DNA from: SZUA-547 sp963669265
Lineage (GTDB): Bacteria; Pseudomonadota; Alphaproteobacteria; Rhodobacterales; Rhodobacteraceae
Reading direction: 5' to 3'
Assembly: GCA_963669265.1 (NCBI GenBank)
Contig: OY769916.1
Location: forward strand, 3,410,001-3,474,000
Length of the DNA stretch: 64,000 nt
Under the pieces are notes generated by a model. That model did no database searches. It saw only the letters and a program-made list of their open reading frames with translations, and was not told the DNA's origin. A program made the position numbers and the translations under genes. The number at the start of each line of letters is the position of its first letter. Positions within the stretch are counted from its first letter, which is position 1. This document shows, one piece after another, positions 9,501 to 18,720 of the stretch.

Positions 9501-9823
9501 CCGGTACTCCCGACTCTACGCATACTCACTTGTCGCTTTGCGCGCGCAAACTTTCACACCCATTCTGAACGGAGGGTGAACTGTCTGGCTGGCGAACGAT
9601 TACGATATGTGCAGATTACGTTCGAAGTATGGGTCGGCGCGCACTCCACTGGCGCCCGACTGCACCATTGTTGAGCTTTTACATCACGGATTTTGTGTTA
9701 ACGTATGACTCATAATAAAAATCCGGTGATGAGAAGCTGTCGCCGCCGGGCAAAACAAGTACTACGGGGCAATTGGCGAGACACCTAAGCGCTTGAATTA
9801 TAGATGCGTATAGGAAGTGAGTC
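9501..9823. other. Divergent intergenic region before the giant protease
   Basis: About 320 bases between the divergent small ORF and the 2304-codon gene. The stretch at 9670-9730 is AT-rich and may carry the promoter of the large gene. No gene seen. Confidence 0.4.
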
Positions 9824-12800
9824 ATGCCAAAGCCCAATAATCCACCTGTTATTACGGGGCCGCTAGACGTCTCTGTCGCCGAGAACCAGACATTCGTCCT
9901 CGACATTGACGCAAACGACAAGGGCGACAGCTTCACTTTTGCAATTTCTGGCGGTGTGGACGCCGACGCGTTCACGATCGATCCGAGCACGGGCGTGTTG
10001 AGCTTCAATTCTCCGCCCGACTTTGAAAGTCTGGACGAAGGCAAAATCTTTTTCGTCGAGGTCACCGTCACCGACTCAACGGGGCTGTCCGACACGGAGA
10101 TCATCAGCGTCACGGTGACGGATGTGGATGAAGGCGGCGGTTTGGCGCCCACGATCGACAGCAGCGCGACCGCCACCGTGGATGAAAACCAGATCGCCGC
10201 CATTGATGTCAACGCGAGCGACCCCGAAAGTGACACGCTAACCTATTCGATCTCCGGCGGCGCGGATGCGGACAAGTTCAATATCAACGCCAACACCGGC
10301 GAAGTCACCTTCAAGACGGCGCCGAATTACGAAGCCTTTGCCGACTTCAATGGCGACAACGATTATGAGGTGCAAGTGACCGTCAGCGACGGCACCTCTA
10401 CGGATACTCAGGACATCACCATCACGGTCGCCGATGTCGACGAGAGCGGGAACACAGCGCCGACAATAGATAGCGGCGCGACCGCCACGGTGAATGAGAA
10501 CCAGACCTTCGCCATCGACGTGGAGGCGAGCGACGCTGAATTCGACACCCTGATCTATACGATCTCGGGCGGCGTGGACGCCGCACTCTTTAATATCGAT
10601 TCCAACACCGGCGAGATCACCTTCAAATCCGCGCCGGATTTTGAGGCCGCGGCCGACGCGGATGGCGACAATGACTACGAGTTTCAGATCACTGTCAGCG
10701 ATGGCGATCTCTCAGCTGCACAGGACGTCACCATTTCCGTCGCCGATGTGAATGAGGACTTGGGGGGCACGCTGGCCGCATATGGCCTCGCGGCGTCTTC
10801 CGACAGCGGCGCGAGCAATTCCGACAACGTCACCAACCAGACCCAGGGATTGGTGATCGAGGGAGGCCATGACGGCTCCACCAACAAAGTGCAGGTCTGG
10901 ATCAACGGAAGCTTCGCGGGCAACGCGACCCTGAACAGCAACGGCACCTGGACCTATGTGACCGATCTTTCCGATGGCGACCACACGATTGAAGCGGCGA
11001 TCATCGTTGGTAAGGGCAAGAACCGCGAGACCGTATTCTCGACGGACAGCGCGGCTATCACCGTCGATACGACGTCGCCCACTATCACTAGCGGCGCAGC
11101 GGCTTTGATCGAGGAAGGCGAGACTGTTGCTATCGACGTCGATGCTACGGACGCTCAGAGCGCCGTCTCTTACGCGATTTCCGGCGGTGTCGATGCGGGC
11201 GTCTTTTCGATCGACGCCACGACCGGAGTGATCTCATTTGTCGAAGCGCCTGACTACGAGGCGCCCCAGGACGACAACAATGACAATGTCTACGACATTC
11301 AGGTCTCCGCGACGGATCTGGCCGGCAACAACGCCACGCAGAATATTTCGATAACGGTCACCGACATACCGGATGGCGGCAACAACCCGCCGTCGATCAC
11401 GGGCGACGTTCTGGGCTCTGTGACGGAGGACGATCCGACGACGGCGGCGGGCGCTCTGGCGGTGAGCGATGTGGACGCGGGCGAGAGCGGGACGCAGGCG
11501 GATGCGGGCTCCACGACCTATGGCGACTTCACGGTCAACGCGACGGGCGATTGGGAGTACACGCTCGACAGCGCGAACGGCGCGGTTCAGGCGCTGGGGG
11601 CCGGCGCTTCGCTGACGGACAGTTTCGTTGTGACCTCGACGGACGGCTCGGCGAGCGAGACGGTGACGGTGACGATCAACGGGGCCAATGACGGGGCGTC
11701 GATCACGGGCGACGTTCTGGGCTCTGTGACGGAGGACGATCCGACGACGGCGGCGGGCGCTCTGGCGGTGAGCGATGTGGACGCGGGCGAGAGCGGGACG
11801 CAGGCGGATGCGGGCTCCACGACCTATGGCGACTTCACGGTCAACGCGACGGGCGATTGGGAGTACACGCTCGACAGCGCGAACGGCGCGGTTCAGGCGC
11901 TGGGGGCCGGCGCTTCGCTGACGGACAGTTTCGTTGTGACCTCGACGGACGGCTCGGCGAGCGAGACGGTGACGGTGACGATCAACGGGGCCAATGACGG
12001 GGCGTCGATCACGGGCGACGTTCTGGGCTCTGTGACGGAGGACGATCCGACGACGGCGGCGGGCGCTCTGGCGGTGAGCGATGTGGACGCGGGCGAGAGC
12101 GGGACGCAGGCGGATGCGGGCTCCACGACCTATGGCGACTTCACGGTCAACGCGACGGGCGATTGGGAGTACACGCTCGACAGCGCGAACGGCGCGGTTC
12201 AGGCGCTGGGGGCCGGCGCTTCGCTGACGGACAGTTTCGTTGTGACCTCGACGGACGGCTCGGCGAGCGAGACGGTGACGGTGACGATCAACGGGGCCAA
12301 TGACGGGGCGTCGATCACGGGCGACGTTCTGGGCTCTGTGACGGAGGACGATCCGACGACGGCGGCGGGCGCTCTGGCGGTGAGCGATGTGGACGCGGGC
12401 GAGAGCGGGACGCAGGCGGATGCGGGCTCCACGACCTATGGCGACTTCACGGTCAACGCGACGGGCGATTGGGAGTACACGCTCGACAGCGCGAACGGCG
12501 CGGTTCAGGCGCTGGGGGCCGGCGCTTCGCTGACGGACAGTTTCGTTGTGACCTCGACGGACGGCTCGGCGAGCGAGACGGTGACGGTGACGATCAACGG
12601 GGCCAATGACGGGGCGTCGATCACGGGCGACGTTCTGGGCTCTGTGACGGAGGACGATCCGACGACGGCGGCGGGCGCTCTGGCGGTGAGCGATGTGGAC
12701 GCGGGCGAGAGCGGGACGCAGGCGGATGCGGGCTCCACGACCTATGGCGACTTCACGGTCAACGCGACGGGCGATTGGGAGTACACGCTCGACAGCGCGA

Positions 12801-15800
12801 ACGGCGCGGTTCAGGCGCTGGGGGCCGGCGCTTCGCTGACGGACAGTTTCGTTGTGACCTCGACGGACGGCTCGGCGAGCGAGACGGTGACGGTGACGAT
12901 CAACGGGGCCAATGACGGGGCGTCGATCACGGGCGACGTTCTGGGCTCTGTGACGGAGGACGATCCGACGACGGCGGCGGGCGCTCTGGCGGTGAGCGAT
13001 GTGGACGCGGGCGAGAGCGGGACGCAGGCGGATGCGGGCTCCACGACCTATGGCGACTTCACGGTCAACGCGACGGGCGATTGGGAGTACACGCTCGACA
13101 GCGCGAACGGCGCGGTTCAGGCGCTGGGGGCCGGCGCTTCGCTGACGGACAGTTTCGTTGTGACCTCGACGGACGGCTCGGCGAGCGAGACGGTGACGGT
13201 GACGATCAACGGGGCCAATGACGGGGCGTCGATCACGGGCGACGTTCTGGGCTCTGTGACGGAGGACGATCCGACGACGGCGGCGGGCGCTCTGGCGGTG
13301 AGCGATGTGGACGCGGGCGAGAGCGGGACGCAGGCGGATGCGGGCTCCACGACCTATGGCGACTTCACGGTCAACGCGACGGGCGATTGGGAGTACACGC
13401 TCGACAGCGCGAACGGCGCGGTTCAGGCGCTGGGGGCCGGCGCTTCGCTGACGGACAGTTTCGTTGTGACCTCGACGGACGGCTCGGCGAGCGAGACGGT
13501 GACGGTGACGATCAATGGACAAGACGAAGCTGATACGACAACGCCCACCGCTTCCGCGCCCGATCTTCTGCCCGGGTCGGATAGCGGGTCTTCTAATTCC
13601 GACGATCTTACGAGTATCGAAACAGCGGCCTTCCGCTTCTTTCTCGATCCCTCGGTGGCTGTGGACGACGAAATCGCGCTGCTGATCAGCGGCGTTGAGA
13701 ACGTAAGTCATGTTATCACATCTGTTGATTTCATTGCTGGATATGTGGATCTGACCAGCACGTCCTTGGCGGAAGGCGCGAATACAATCTCGGCGCGGCT
13801 CTCCGATCCGAGCGGAAATAACAGCGAGACCGCCGCGCTGGTCGTCACCTATGACTCGAGCGAGCCAGACGCCCCTTCCAGTCTGGACCTGGCGACTGGA
13901 TCGGACAGCGGCGCGTCGGACACGGACGATGTGACCAATGACGCGACGCCGACGATCACGGGCGCGGCGGAGGCCGGGTCCACGGTGCGGCTCTATGACG
14001 GCTTGGTCGAGGTTGGTAGCGCGGTGGCTGGCGGCGACGGGGCGTGGTCGATCACCACGAGCGCGCTGAGCGAGGGCGCGCGGACGCTGACGGCGACGGC
14101 GGAGGATGCGGCGGGCAACGTCTCTTCGGCCTCTGCGGCGCTGGTGGTGACGATCGATACGTCCACCTCGACGCCGACCATCGACCAGGTTCTGGAAGAC
14201 GGCGGACCGGTGTCGGGCGGCTACACGACGGATGCGACGCCGGAGTTCCATGGAATGGCCGAGGCTGGTTCGACCGTCACATTGCGCAACGGAGCGAGCG
14301 TGCTGGGCGCGGTGGTGGCCGATGGGACCGGGGCGTGGAGCCTCGTGATCGCATCGCCGCTCGCCGACGGCGTCTATAACATCACCGCCGAAGCGGTCGA
14401 TGCGGCTGGAAACAGCGAGACGTCCAGTGTCGTGCAGCTTGAGATCGACGCGGTCGCCGACCCAGTCGACCCAGGCCCACAGGACGAGCCCTTGTTCGGC
14501 GAGCAATGGCACCTGCAGGAATTGGGCGACCTCGACGCCGTGTGGGAGGATTATTCCGGCGCAGGCGTGACGGTCGCTATTTATGATGACGGAGTCGAGT
14601 GGTCGCATGTCGATCTCGACGACAATTACGACGAAACGCTGCATCTGGTCTTCGGTACAACCGAATTGGACCCGATGCCGATACTTGAGACCGAAGGGCG
14701 ACACGGGACGGCCGTCGCCGGCGTTATTGCTGCGGAAGCCAATGGAAGCGGCACGGTTGGCGTCGCATTTGACGCGACGCTCGTGGGCGTGAACATCTTC
14801 ACAGGACCGGCGAATATCAACGATTCCGCGACGCTCGCCGGGTTCGAATACGCCATAGATCAGCAGTATCTGTTCGACGTCGTGAACCACAGCTGGGGCG
14901 GTCTACCCATCTATTTGAACGACACCAACGCGGCGACGATCGCGGCGCGCGACGCATTCGCCTACGCGGCGGAGTTTGGACGCGACGGGCTGGGCACCAA
15001 CGTGGTCAAAGCGGCGGGCAATTGGTCGGACAGCTCTCAGGGCGACTACAGCGATGTGACGCGCCACACGATTACGGTCGCGGCCTATGATTCCGACGGC
15101 GACGCCTCCTGGTACAGCAATCGCGGCGCGAATATTCTGCTCTCCGCGCCGTCGAGCGGCCTGACCAAAGCGGACCCGGATGGAAATCTGCTGCCCGACA
15201 GCGACCTCAGGATCGCGACGACGGATCGGGACGGCACGTTTGGCTACGCGGACGACGCCTGGTCCAGCTCGCAAGATACGTCCGGCTTTGGCGGCACATC
15301 GTCTTCGACGCCAACGGTCGCTGGCGTCATCGCGCTGATGCTGGAGGCGAACCCCGATCTTGGTTGGCGGGATGTGCAGAACATTCTGGCCTATTCCGCC
15401 CGGCACACAGGCGACGGCGAGTTTGGCGTGCAGAACACCGCGACCGAAGTCGTCCCGGTCGATCTGGATTTTGACGCGGTGTTCGAAACCACGGCGGCGC
15501 GGCCAATTGAGTTCTCCTCCTGGCGGTATAACGGCGCCGACAACTGGAATGGCGGTGGCCTGCACTTCTCAGAGGATTACGGCTTTGGCGCTCTGGATGC
15601 GTATAACGCGATTCGAATGGCAGAGGTCTGGAGCCTGTTTGACGTGGCGCAGACAACGGCGAACGAAATCTCGCTGTCTGGCGGGCGTTACGAGACGGAA
15701 CGGGATATTTTCGACACGCTCTTTGGCCGTCCTCAGCATCCGGACGCTATTATTGATCCCGCGTTGGAGAACTCGTGGTTCGGCCGACCTGGCGATCCGA

Positions 15801-16738
15801 CATCGTTCTCGTACTCGATGACGGTCGCGGACATGGATATGTCGATCGAGTATGTCGACCTCTACCTTCACTTCAATACGGTGAGCCTTGCGGATCTGGA
15901 GATCACGCTGACATCGCCGGAGGGCACTGAAATCACACTCATGGCGCTGCCGCTGAACGACTATGCGCCCGAGTTCACGGGCTTTGTCTACATTGACTGG
16001 ACCTTTGGTGCCCATGCCTTCAAAGGCGAAGATCCGAACGGCGTCTGGACGGTCGAACTGACTGAAGTGGTGTTCGGGAACTATGTCGGCGGCGTGCTTG
16101 CGGACGGGAACAACATCATCGGCGTTGAGTTGATTTTCCATGGTTCCGCCACCAGCACAGACGATATCCACCACTATACAGACGAGGTTTTCGACACGCT
16201 GCTTAACGACGCTTCGCGTCAGACACTGGAAGATACGAATGGCGGCGAGGACTGGCTGAACCTTGCGGCGATGACAGGCGATCTGAACGTCGATCTGAAT
16301 GCAGGCGCGACGAGTTTGGCCGACGGCGTGGGCTTCCTGACCATAGCTTCGGGAACCGATATTGAGAATGTGGTGACCGGCGACGGCGCGGATGTGATCA
16401 TCGGCAGTGCACTGGACAACAAGCTTAACGGCATGCGCGGCGACGATATCCTCGACGGTGCGGGTGGTTCGAACATTCTGACCGGCGGCGCCGGCGCCGA
16501 CAAATTCTATTTCGACGAGGGGTTCGGCGTTACGACGGTGACCGATTTTGAATTCGACATTGACCAGGTCGATGTCAGCGATTTCGACGAGATCCTCGAT
16601 TTCGCCGATTTCTTAGGTGGATCGGTTGAGGCAGGCAGCGATGTCATATTCGATGTCGGGACCGCAGATGAGAACAAGATCGTGTTCGAGAATGCGACCA
16701 TCGCCCAGTTCGACGCGGATGACTTCGCATTCGCCTGA
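9824..16738 (+). CDS. Giant type I secreted kexin-like subtilase with cadherin, VCBS and RTX domains
   Basis: A 2304-residue acidic protein without a Sec signal. Residues 5-310 hold three cadherin-like domains (each with an AENQ or DENQ start and an ISGGxDA motif), then an Ig-like domain and a fourth cadherin-like unit to about 520. Residues 524-1231 are seven VCBS repeats. Two to three bacterial Ig-like domains follow (about 1240-1545). A subtilase domain spans about 1560-1900: Asp1588 in AIYDDGVEW, His1627 in RHGTAVAG, Asn1733 in KAAGN for the oxyanion hole, and Ser1826 in GTSSSTP. The DDG around the Asp and the following P-domain (about 1990-2110) place it with kexin/furin-type S8 proteases. 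RTX repeats (from about 2186; GDGADVIIG, MRGDDILDGAGG) give the calcium-dependent C-terminal export signal. The start has AGGAAG 6 bases upstream. The exporter genes follow at once, so it is almost surely their substrate: an exported surface or released adhesin-protease. The target protein is unknown. Confidence 0.93.
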   Translation: MPKPNNPPVITGPLDVSVAENQTFVLDIDANDKGDSFTFAISGGVDADAFTIDPSTGVLSFNSPPDFESLDEGKIFFVEVTVTDSTGLSDTEIISVTVTDVDEGGGLAPTIDSSATATVDENQIAAIDVNASDPESDTLTYSISGGADADKFNINANTGEVTFKTAPNYEAFADFNGDNDYEVQVTVSDGTSTDTQDITITVADVDESGNTAPTIDSGATATVNENQTFAIDVEASDAEFDTLIYTISGGVDAALFNIDSNTGEITFKSAPDFEAAADADGDNDYEFQITVSDGDLSAAQDVTISVADVNEDLGGTLAAYGLAASSDSGASNSDNVTNQTQGLVIEGGHDGSTNKVQVWINGSFAGNATLNSNGTWTYVTDLSDGDHTIEAAIIVGKGKNRETVFSTDSAAITVDTTSPTITSGAAALIEEGETVAIDVDATDAQSAVSYAISGGVDAGVFSIDATTGVISFVEAPDYEAPQDDNNDNVYDIQVSATDLAGNNATQNISITVTDIPDGGNNPPSITGDVLGSVTEDDPTTAAGALAVSDVDAGESGTQADAGSTTYGDFTVNATGDWEYTLDSANGAVQALGAGASLTDSFVVTSTDGSASETVTVTINGANDGASITGDVLGSVTEDDPTTAAGALAVSDVDAGESGTQADAGSTTYGDFTVNATGDWEYTLDSANGAVQALGAGASLTDSFVVTSTDGSASETVTVTINGANDGASITGDVLGSVTEDDPTTAAGALAVSDVDAGESGTQADAGSTTYGDFTVNATGDWEYTLDSANGAVQALGAGASLTDSFVVTSTDGSASETVTVTINGANDGASITGDVLGSVTEDDPTTAAGALAVSDVDAGESGTQADAGSTTYGDFTVNATGDWEYTLDSANGAVQALGAGASLTDSFVVTSTDGSASETVTVTINGANDGASITGDVLGSVTEDDPTTAAGALAVSDVDAGESGTQADAGSTTYGDFTVNATGDWEYTLDSANGAVQALGAGASLTDSFVVTSTDGSASETVTVTINGANDGASITGDVLGSVTEDDPTTAAGALAVSDVDAGESGTQADAGSTTYGDFTVNATGDWEYTLDSANGAVQALGAGASLTDSFVVTSTDGSASETVTVTINGANDGASITGDVLGSVTEDDPTTAAGALAVSDVDAGESGTQADAGSTTYGDFTVNATGDWEYTLDSANGAVQALGAGASLTDSFVVTSTDGSASETVTVTINGQDEADTTTPTASAPDLLPGSDSGSSNSDDLTSIETAAFRFFLDPSVAVDDEIALLISGVENVSHVITSVDFIAGYVDLTSTSLAEGANTISARLSDPSGNNSETAALVVTYDSSEPDAPSSLDLATGSDSGASDTDDVTNDATPTITGAAEAGSTVRLYDGLVEVGSAVAGGDGAWSITTSALSEGARTLTATAEDAAGNVSSASAALVVTIDTSTSTPTIDQVLEDGGPVSGGYTTDATPEFHGMAEAGSTVTLRNGASVLGAVVADGTGAWSLVIASPLADGVYNITAEAVDAAGNSETSSVVQLEIDAVADPVDPGPQDEPLFGEQWHLQELGDLDAVWEDYSGAGVTVAIYDDGVEWSHVDLDDNYDETLHLVFGTTELDPMPILETEGRHGTAVAGVIAAEANGSGTVGVAFDATLVGVNIFTGPANINDSATLAGFEYAIDQQYLFDVVNHSWGGLPIYLNDTNAATIAARDAFAYAAEFGRDGLGTNVVKAAGNWSDSSQGDYSDVTRHTITVAAYDSDGDASWYSNRGANILLSAPSSGLTKADPDGNLLPDSDLRIATTDRDGTFGYADDAWSSSQDTSGFGGTSSSTPTVAGVIALMLEANPDLGWRDVQNILAYSARHTGDGEFGVQNTATEVVPVDLDFDAVFETTAARPIEFSSWRYNGADNWNGGGLHFSEDYGFGALDAYNAIRMAEVWSLFDVAQTTANEISLSGGRYETERDIFDTLFGRPQHPDAIIDPALENSWFGRPGDPTSFSYSMTVADMDMSIEYVDLYLHFNTVSLADLEITLTSPEGTEITLMALPLNDYAPEFTGFVYIDWTFGAHAFKGEDPNGVWTVELTEVVFGNYVGGVLADGNNIIGVELIFHGSATSTDDIHHYTDEVFDTLLNDASRQTLEDTNGGEDWLNLAAMTGDLNVDLNAGATSLADGVGFLTIASGTDIENVVTGDGADVIIGSALDNKLNGMRGDDILDGAGGSNILTGGAGADKFYFDEGFGVTTVTDFEFDIDQVDVSDFDEILDFADFLGGSVEAGSDVIFDVGTADENKIVFENATIAQFDADDFAFA
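11393..13515 (+). repeat. Tandem array of seven 306-bp VCBS-coding repeats
   Basis: Six full copies and a seventh of 287 bases, beginning at 11393, 11699, 12005, 12311, 12617, 12923 and 13229. Read by eye the copies appear identical at the nucleotide level, and the unit of 102 codons keeps the frame. Each encodes one VCBS domain that starts SITGDVLGSVTEDDPTTAAG. Such identity without synonymous changes implies recent expansion or ongoing homogenisation; copy number may vary between strains and may be misassembled. Confidence 0.95.
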
Positions 16739-16931
16739 GCCAGCTTGGGACGCCGCTCAGTTGTGGGAAACACCTGGCCGCGATCCTTCGGGGTTGCGCA
16801 ACCTGACCCGCGCTTCGCCATCTTGAGGCGGGGCTGGGCCCGCGTCCTCCAACCTCTAGAACGTCGTCGTTTGCGCAGACTATAGGCGTGAACGGCGCCG
16901 AGGTTTATCCGTTGGTGGAAATCCCGCCCGC

Positions 16932-18716
16932 ATGCTACTTGATCCCAAAAGGCGTTTCGAGCGTACCAAGGATATTATGGCTCCAGTTAATCGGTTCGAG
17001 AACGTGATGAGCGCTGCCCGTGGGCAGCTTCCGTCTCTGTTCGTTTTTTCATTTCTGGCGAATATTCTTTTGCTCGCCAGTTCTATCTACATGCTTCAGG
17101 TGTTCGACCGGGTGCTCTCCAGCGGATCCGTCGATACGCTGATCTGGCTGACCGTGATCGCGATCATCGCGATCTGCGCTTATGGGTTCCTTGAGCACGC
17201 GCGGCGGCGTCTATTGACCCGCGTCGGCGCCTGGGTCGAAAGCGAGCTTTCGCCCTCGGTGATCCGTCAGGCGATCCGCTCGAAACTGAAGCACGCACGA
17301 TCCGAGGCGACCCTGTCGGACGTGTCGGATGTGCGTGGATTCATTGGCGGCGATGCGATTCTGGCGTTCCTCGACGCGCCTTGGACGCCGGTATTTATCG
17401 CCATCATCTGGCTCATTCACCCGGTTCTCGGAGTGATCGCGGCGGTTGGCGCGGTCATCCTCTTTCTGATCGCGTTGCTAAATGACTGGTTGACCCGCGC
17501 CAAACAGGCGGAGACCTCGGCTGAGATTCGAAAGGGGCGTTTGAACGCGACGCGTTATGTCGACAGCGCGGAAACGGTTTCCGCGCTCGGGATGACGACC
17601 GCGTTGATCGCTCGCTGGATGGACCATCAGAAAGGAGCGCGCGAGCAGCATCTGGGCCTTTCGGACACCAACGCCGGTCTCTTTAACCTGTCGCGCTCCA
17701 TCAGGCTGGCGCTGCAGATCGGCATTCTTGGCGCGGGCGCGGCGCTGGTGCTCCAGACAGAGATGACGCCGGGCGGCATGATCGCCGCGTCGATCATCAT
17801 GAGCCGCGCGCTCTCTCCGGTCGAACGATCGATAACCGCTTGGAGGGGTTTTATCGCCTTTAAGAGCGGCCGCGCCCGGTTGTCGGAGTTGTTCAGCGAC
17901 TCCAAGGACGATGCGGAGACGCTCGATCTGCCGCGTCCTGAAGGCGCGGTGGAAGTCGACTCCCTGAGGTTTCTGCCCCCCGGCGCCAGCGAGCCGGTTC
18001 TTAAAAAGGTCGATTTCAAGATCGCCCCCGGCGAGGTGTGCGGCGTCATTGGTCCGTCCGGATCCGGCAAGTCCAGTCTTTGCCGTTTGCTGGTGGGCGT
18101 CTGGCGACCCAGCTTCGGAACCGTGCGGGTCGACGGCGCGGACGTCGCCGTCTGGGATGCGGATAAACTGGGTCCATATCTCGGTTACATGCCGCAAGAG
18201 GTGGACCTCTTTCCCGGCACCGTGGCGGCGAATATCGCGCGTATGCAGGAGGCGGAGGATTCTGAAGTCATCGCCGCGGCGCAGCTTGCGGGCGCGCACC
18301 AGATGATCCTGCGGCTGCCCAATGGATATGACACCGAAGTTGGCGAACATGGCGGGCAGGTGTCCGGCGGTCAGCGGCAGCGGATCGCGCTGGCGCGCGC
18401 GTTTTTCCGCGATCCCGCGTTGCTGGTTCTGGACGAGCCGAACTCGAATCTTGATGGCGACGGCGAGCTCGCGCTGTTGCGCGGTCTGGCGGAGCTCAAG
18501 AAACGCAAGCGCACGATGTTCATCGTGGCGCATCAACCCAATCTGTTGCGGATCGCCGACAAGGTGCTGGTGCTGCGAGAGGGCGTCGCCACCCATTTCG
18601 GCCCTCGGGATGAAATTCTGCAGACCTTGATGAAAGGCACCAAGCAGGCCGCCGGCAACCGCGGCAAAGAGCAGGAACCTGCGAAACTGACGCCCAAACA
18701 GACGCCGGCGGAGTAG
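16932..18716 (+). CDS. Type I secretion ABC transporter (PrtD family)
   Basis: A 594-residue ABC exporter: a membrane domain with about five to six segments (residues 35-320; first segment FVFSFLANILLLASSIYML) followed by an ATPase domain with Walker A GPSGSGKS at 374, signature VSGGQRQRIALARA at 477 and Walker B LLVLDEP at 497. No N-terminal C39 peptidase domain is present, as expected for exporters of RTX substrates. It powers transport of the upstream giant protease, and possibly other RTX proteins, from the cytoplasm directly to the outside. ATG 16932 is used; an in-frame ATG at 16977 (residue 16) is possible because neither has a strong Shine-Dalgarno sequence. The gene lies 193 bases after its likely substrate and 4 bases before the fusion protein. 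Confidence 0.92.
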   Translation: MLLDPKRRFERTKDIMAPVNRFENVMSAARGQLPSLFVFSFLANILLLASSIYMLQVFDRVLSSGSVDTLIWLTVIAIIAICAYGFLEHARRRLLTRVGAWVESELSPSVIRQAIRSKLKHARSEATLSDVSDVRGFIGGDAILAFLDAPWTPVFIAIIWLIHPVLGVIAAVGAVILFLIALLNDWLTRAKQAETSAEIRKGRLNATRYVDSAETVSALGMTTALIARWMDHQKGAREQHLGLSDTNAGLFNLSRSIRLALQIGILGAGAALVLQTEMTPGGMIAASIIMSRALSPVERSITAWRGFIAFKSGRARLSELFSDSKDDAETLDLPRPEGAVEVDSLRFLPPGASEPVLKKVDFKIAPGEVCGVIGPSGSGKSSLCRLLVGVWRPSFGTVRVDGADVAVWDADKLGPYLGYMPQEVDLFPGTVAANIARMQEAEDSEVIAAAQLAGAHQMILRLPNGYDTEVGEHGGQVSGGQRQRIALARAFFRDPALLVLDEPNSNLDGDGELALLRGLAELKKRKRTMFIVAHQPNLLRIADKVLVLREGVATHFGPRDEILQTLMKGTKQAAGNRGKEQEPAKLTPKQTPAE

Positions 18717-18720
18717 ACAG

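Noticed and set aside
11393..13515. Regular repeats considered as a CRISPR array or satellite
   Set aside because: The 306-bp unit is in frame and encodes a VCBS domain; there are no short repeats with unique spacers.
11234..14890. A 1218-codon open frame on the minus strand inside the giant protease gene
   Set aside because: It is a mirror of the perfect VCBS repeats and high GC; its product is arginine/histidine-rich repeats with no known fold, and the plus-strand protein has clear domains and a proper start.
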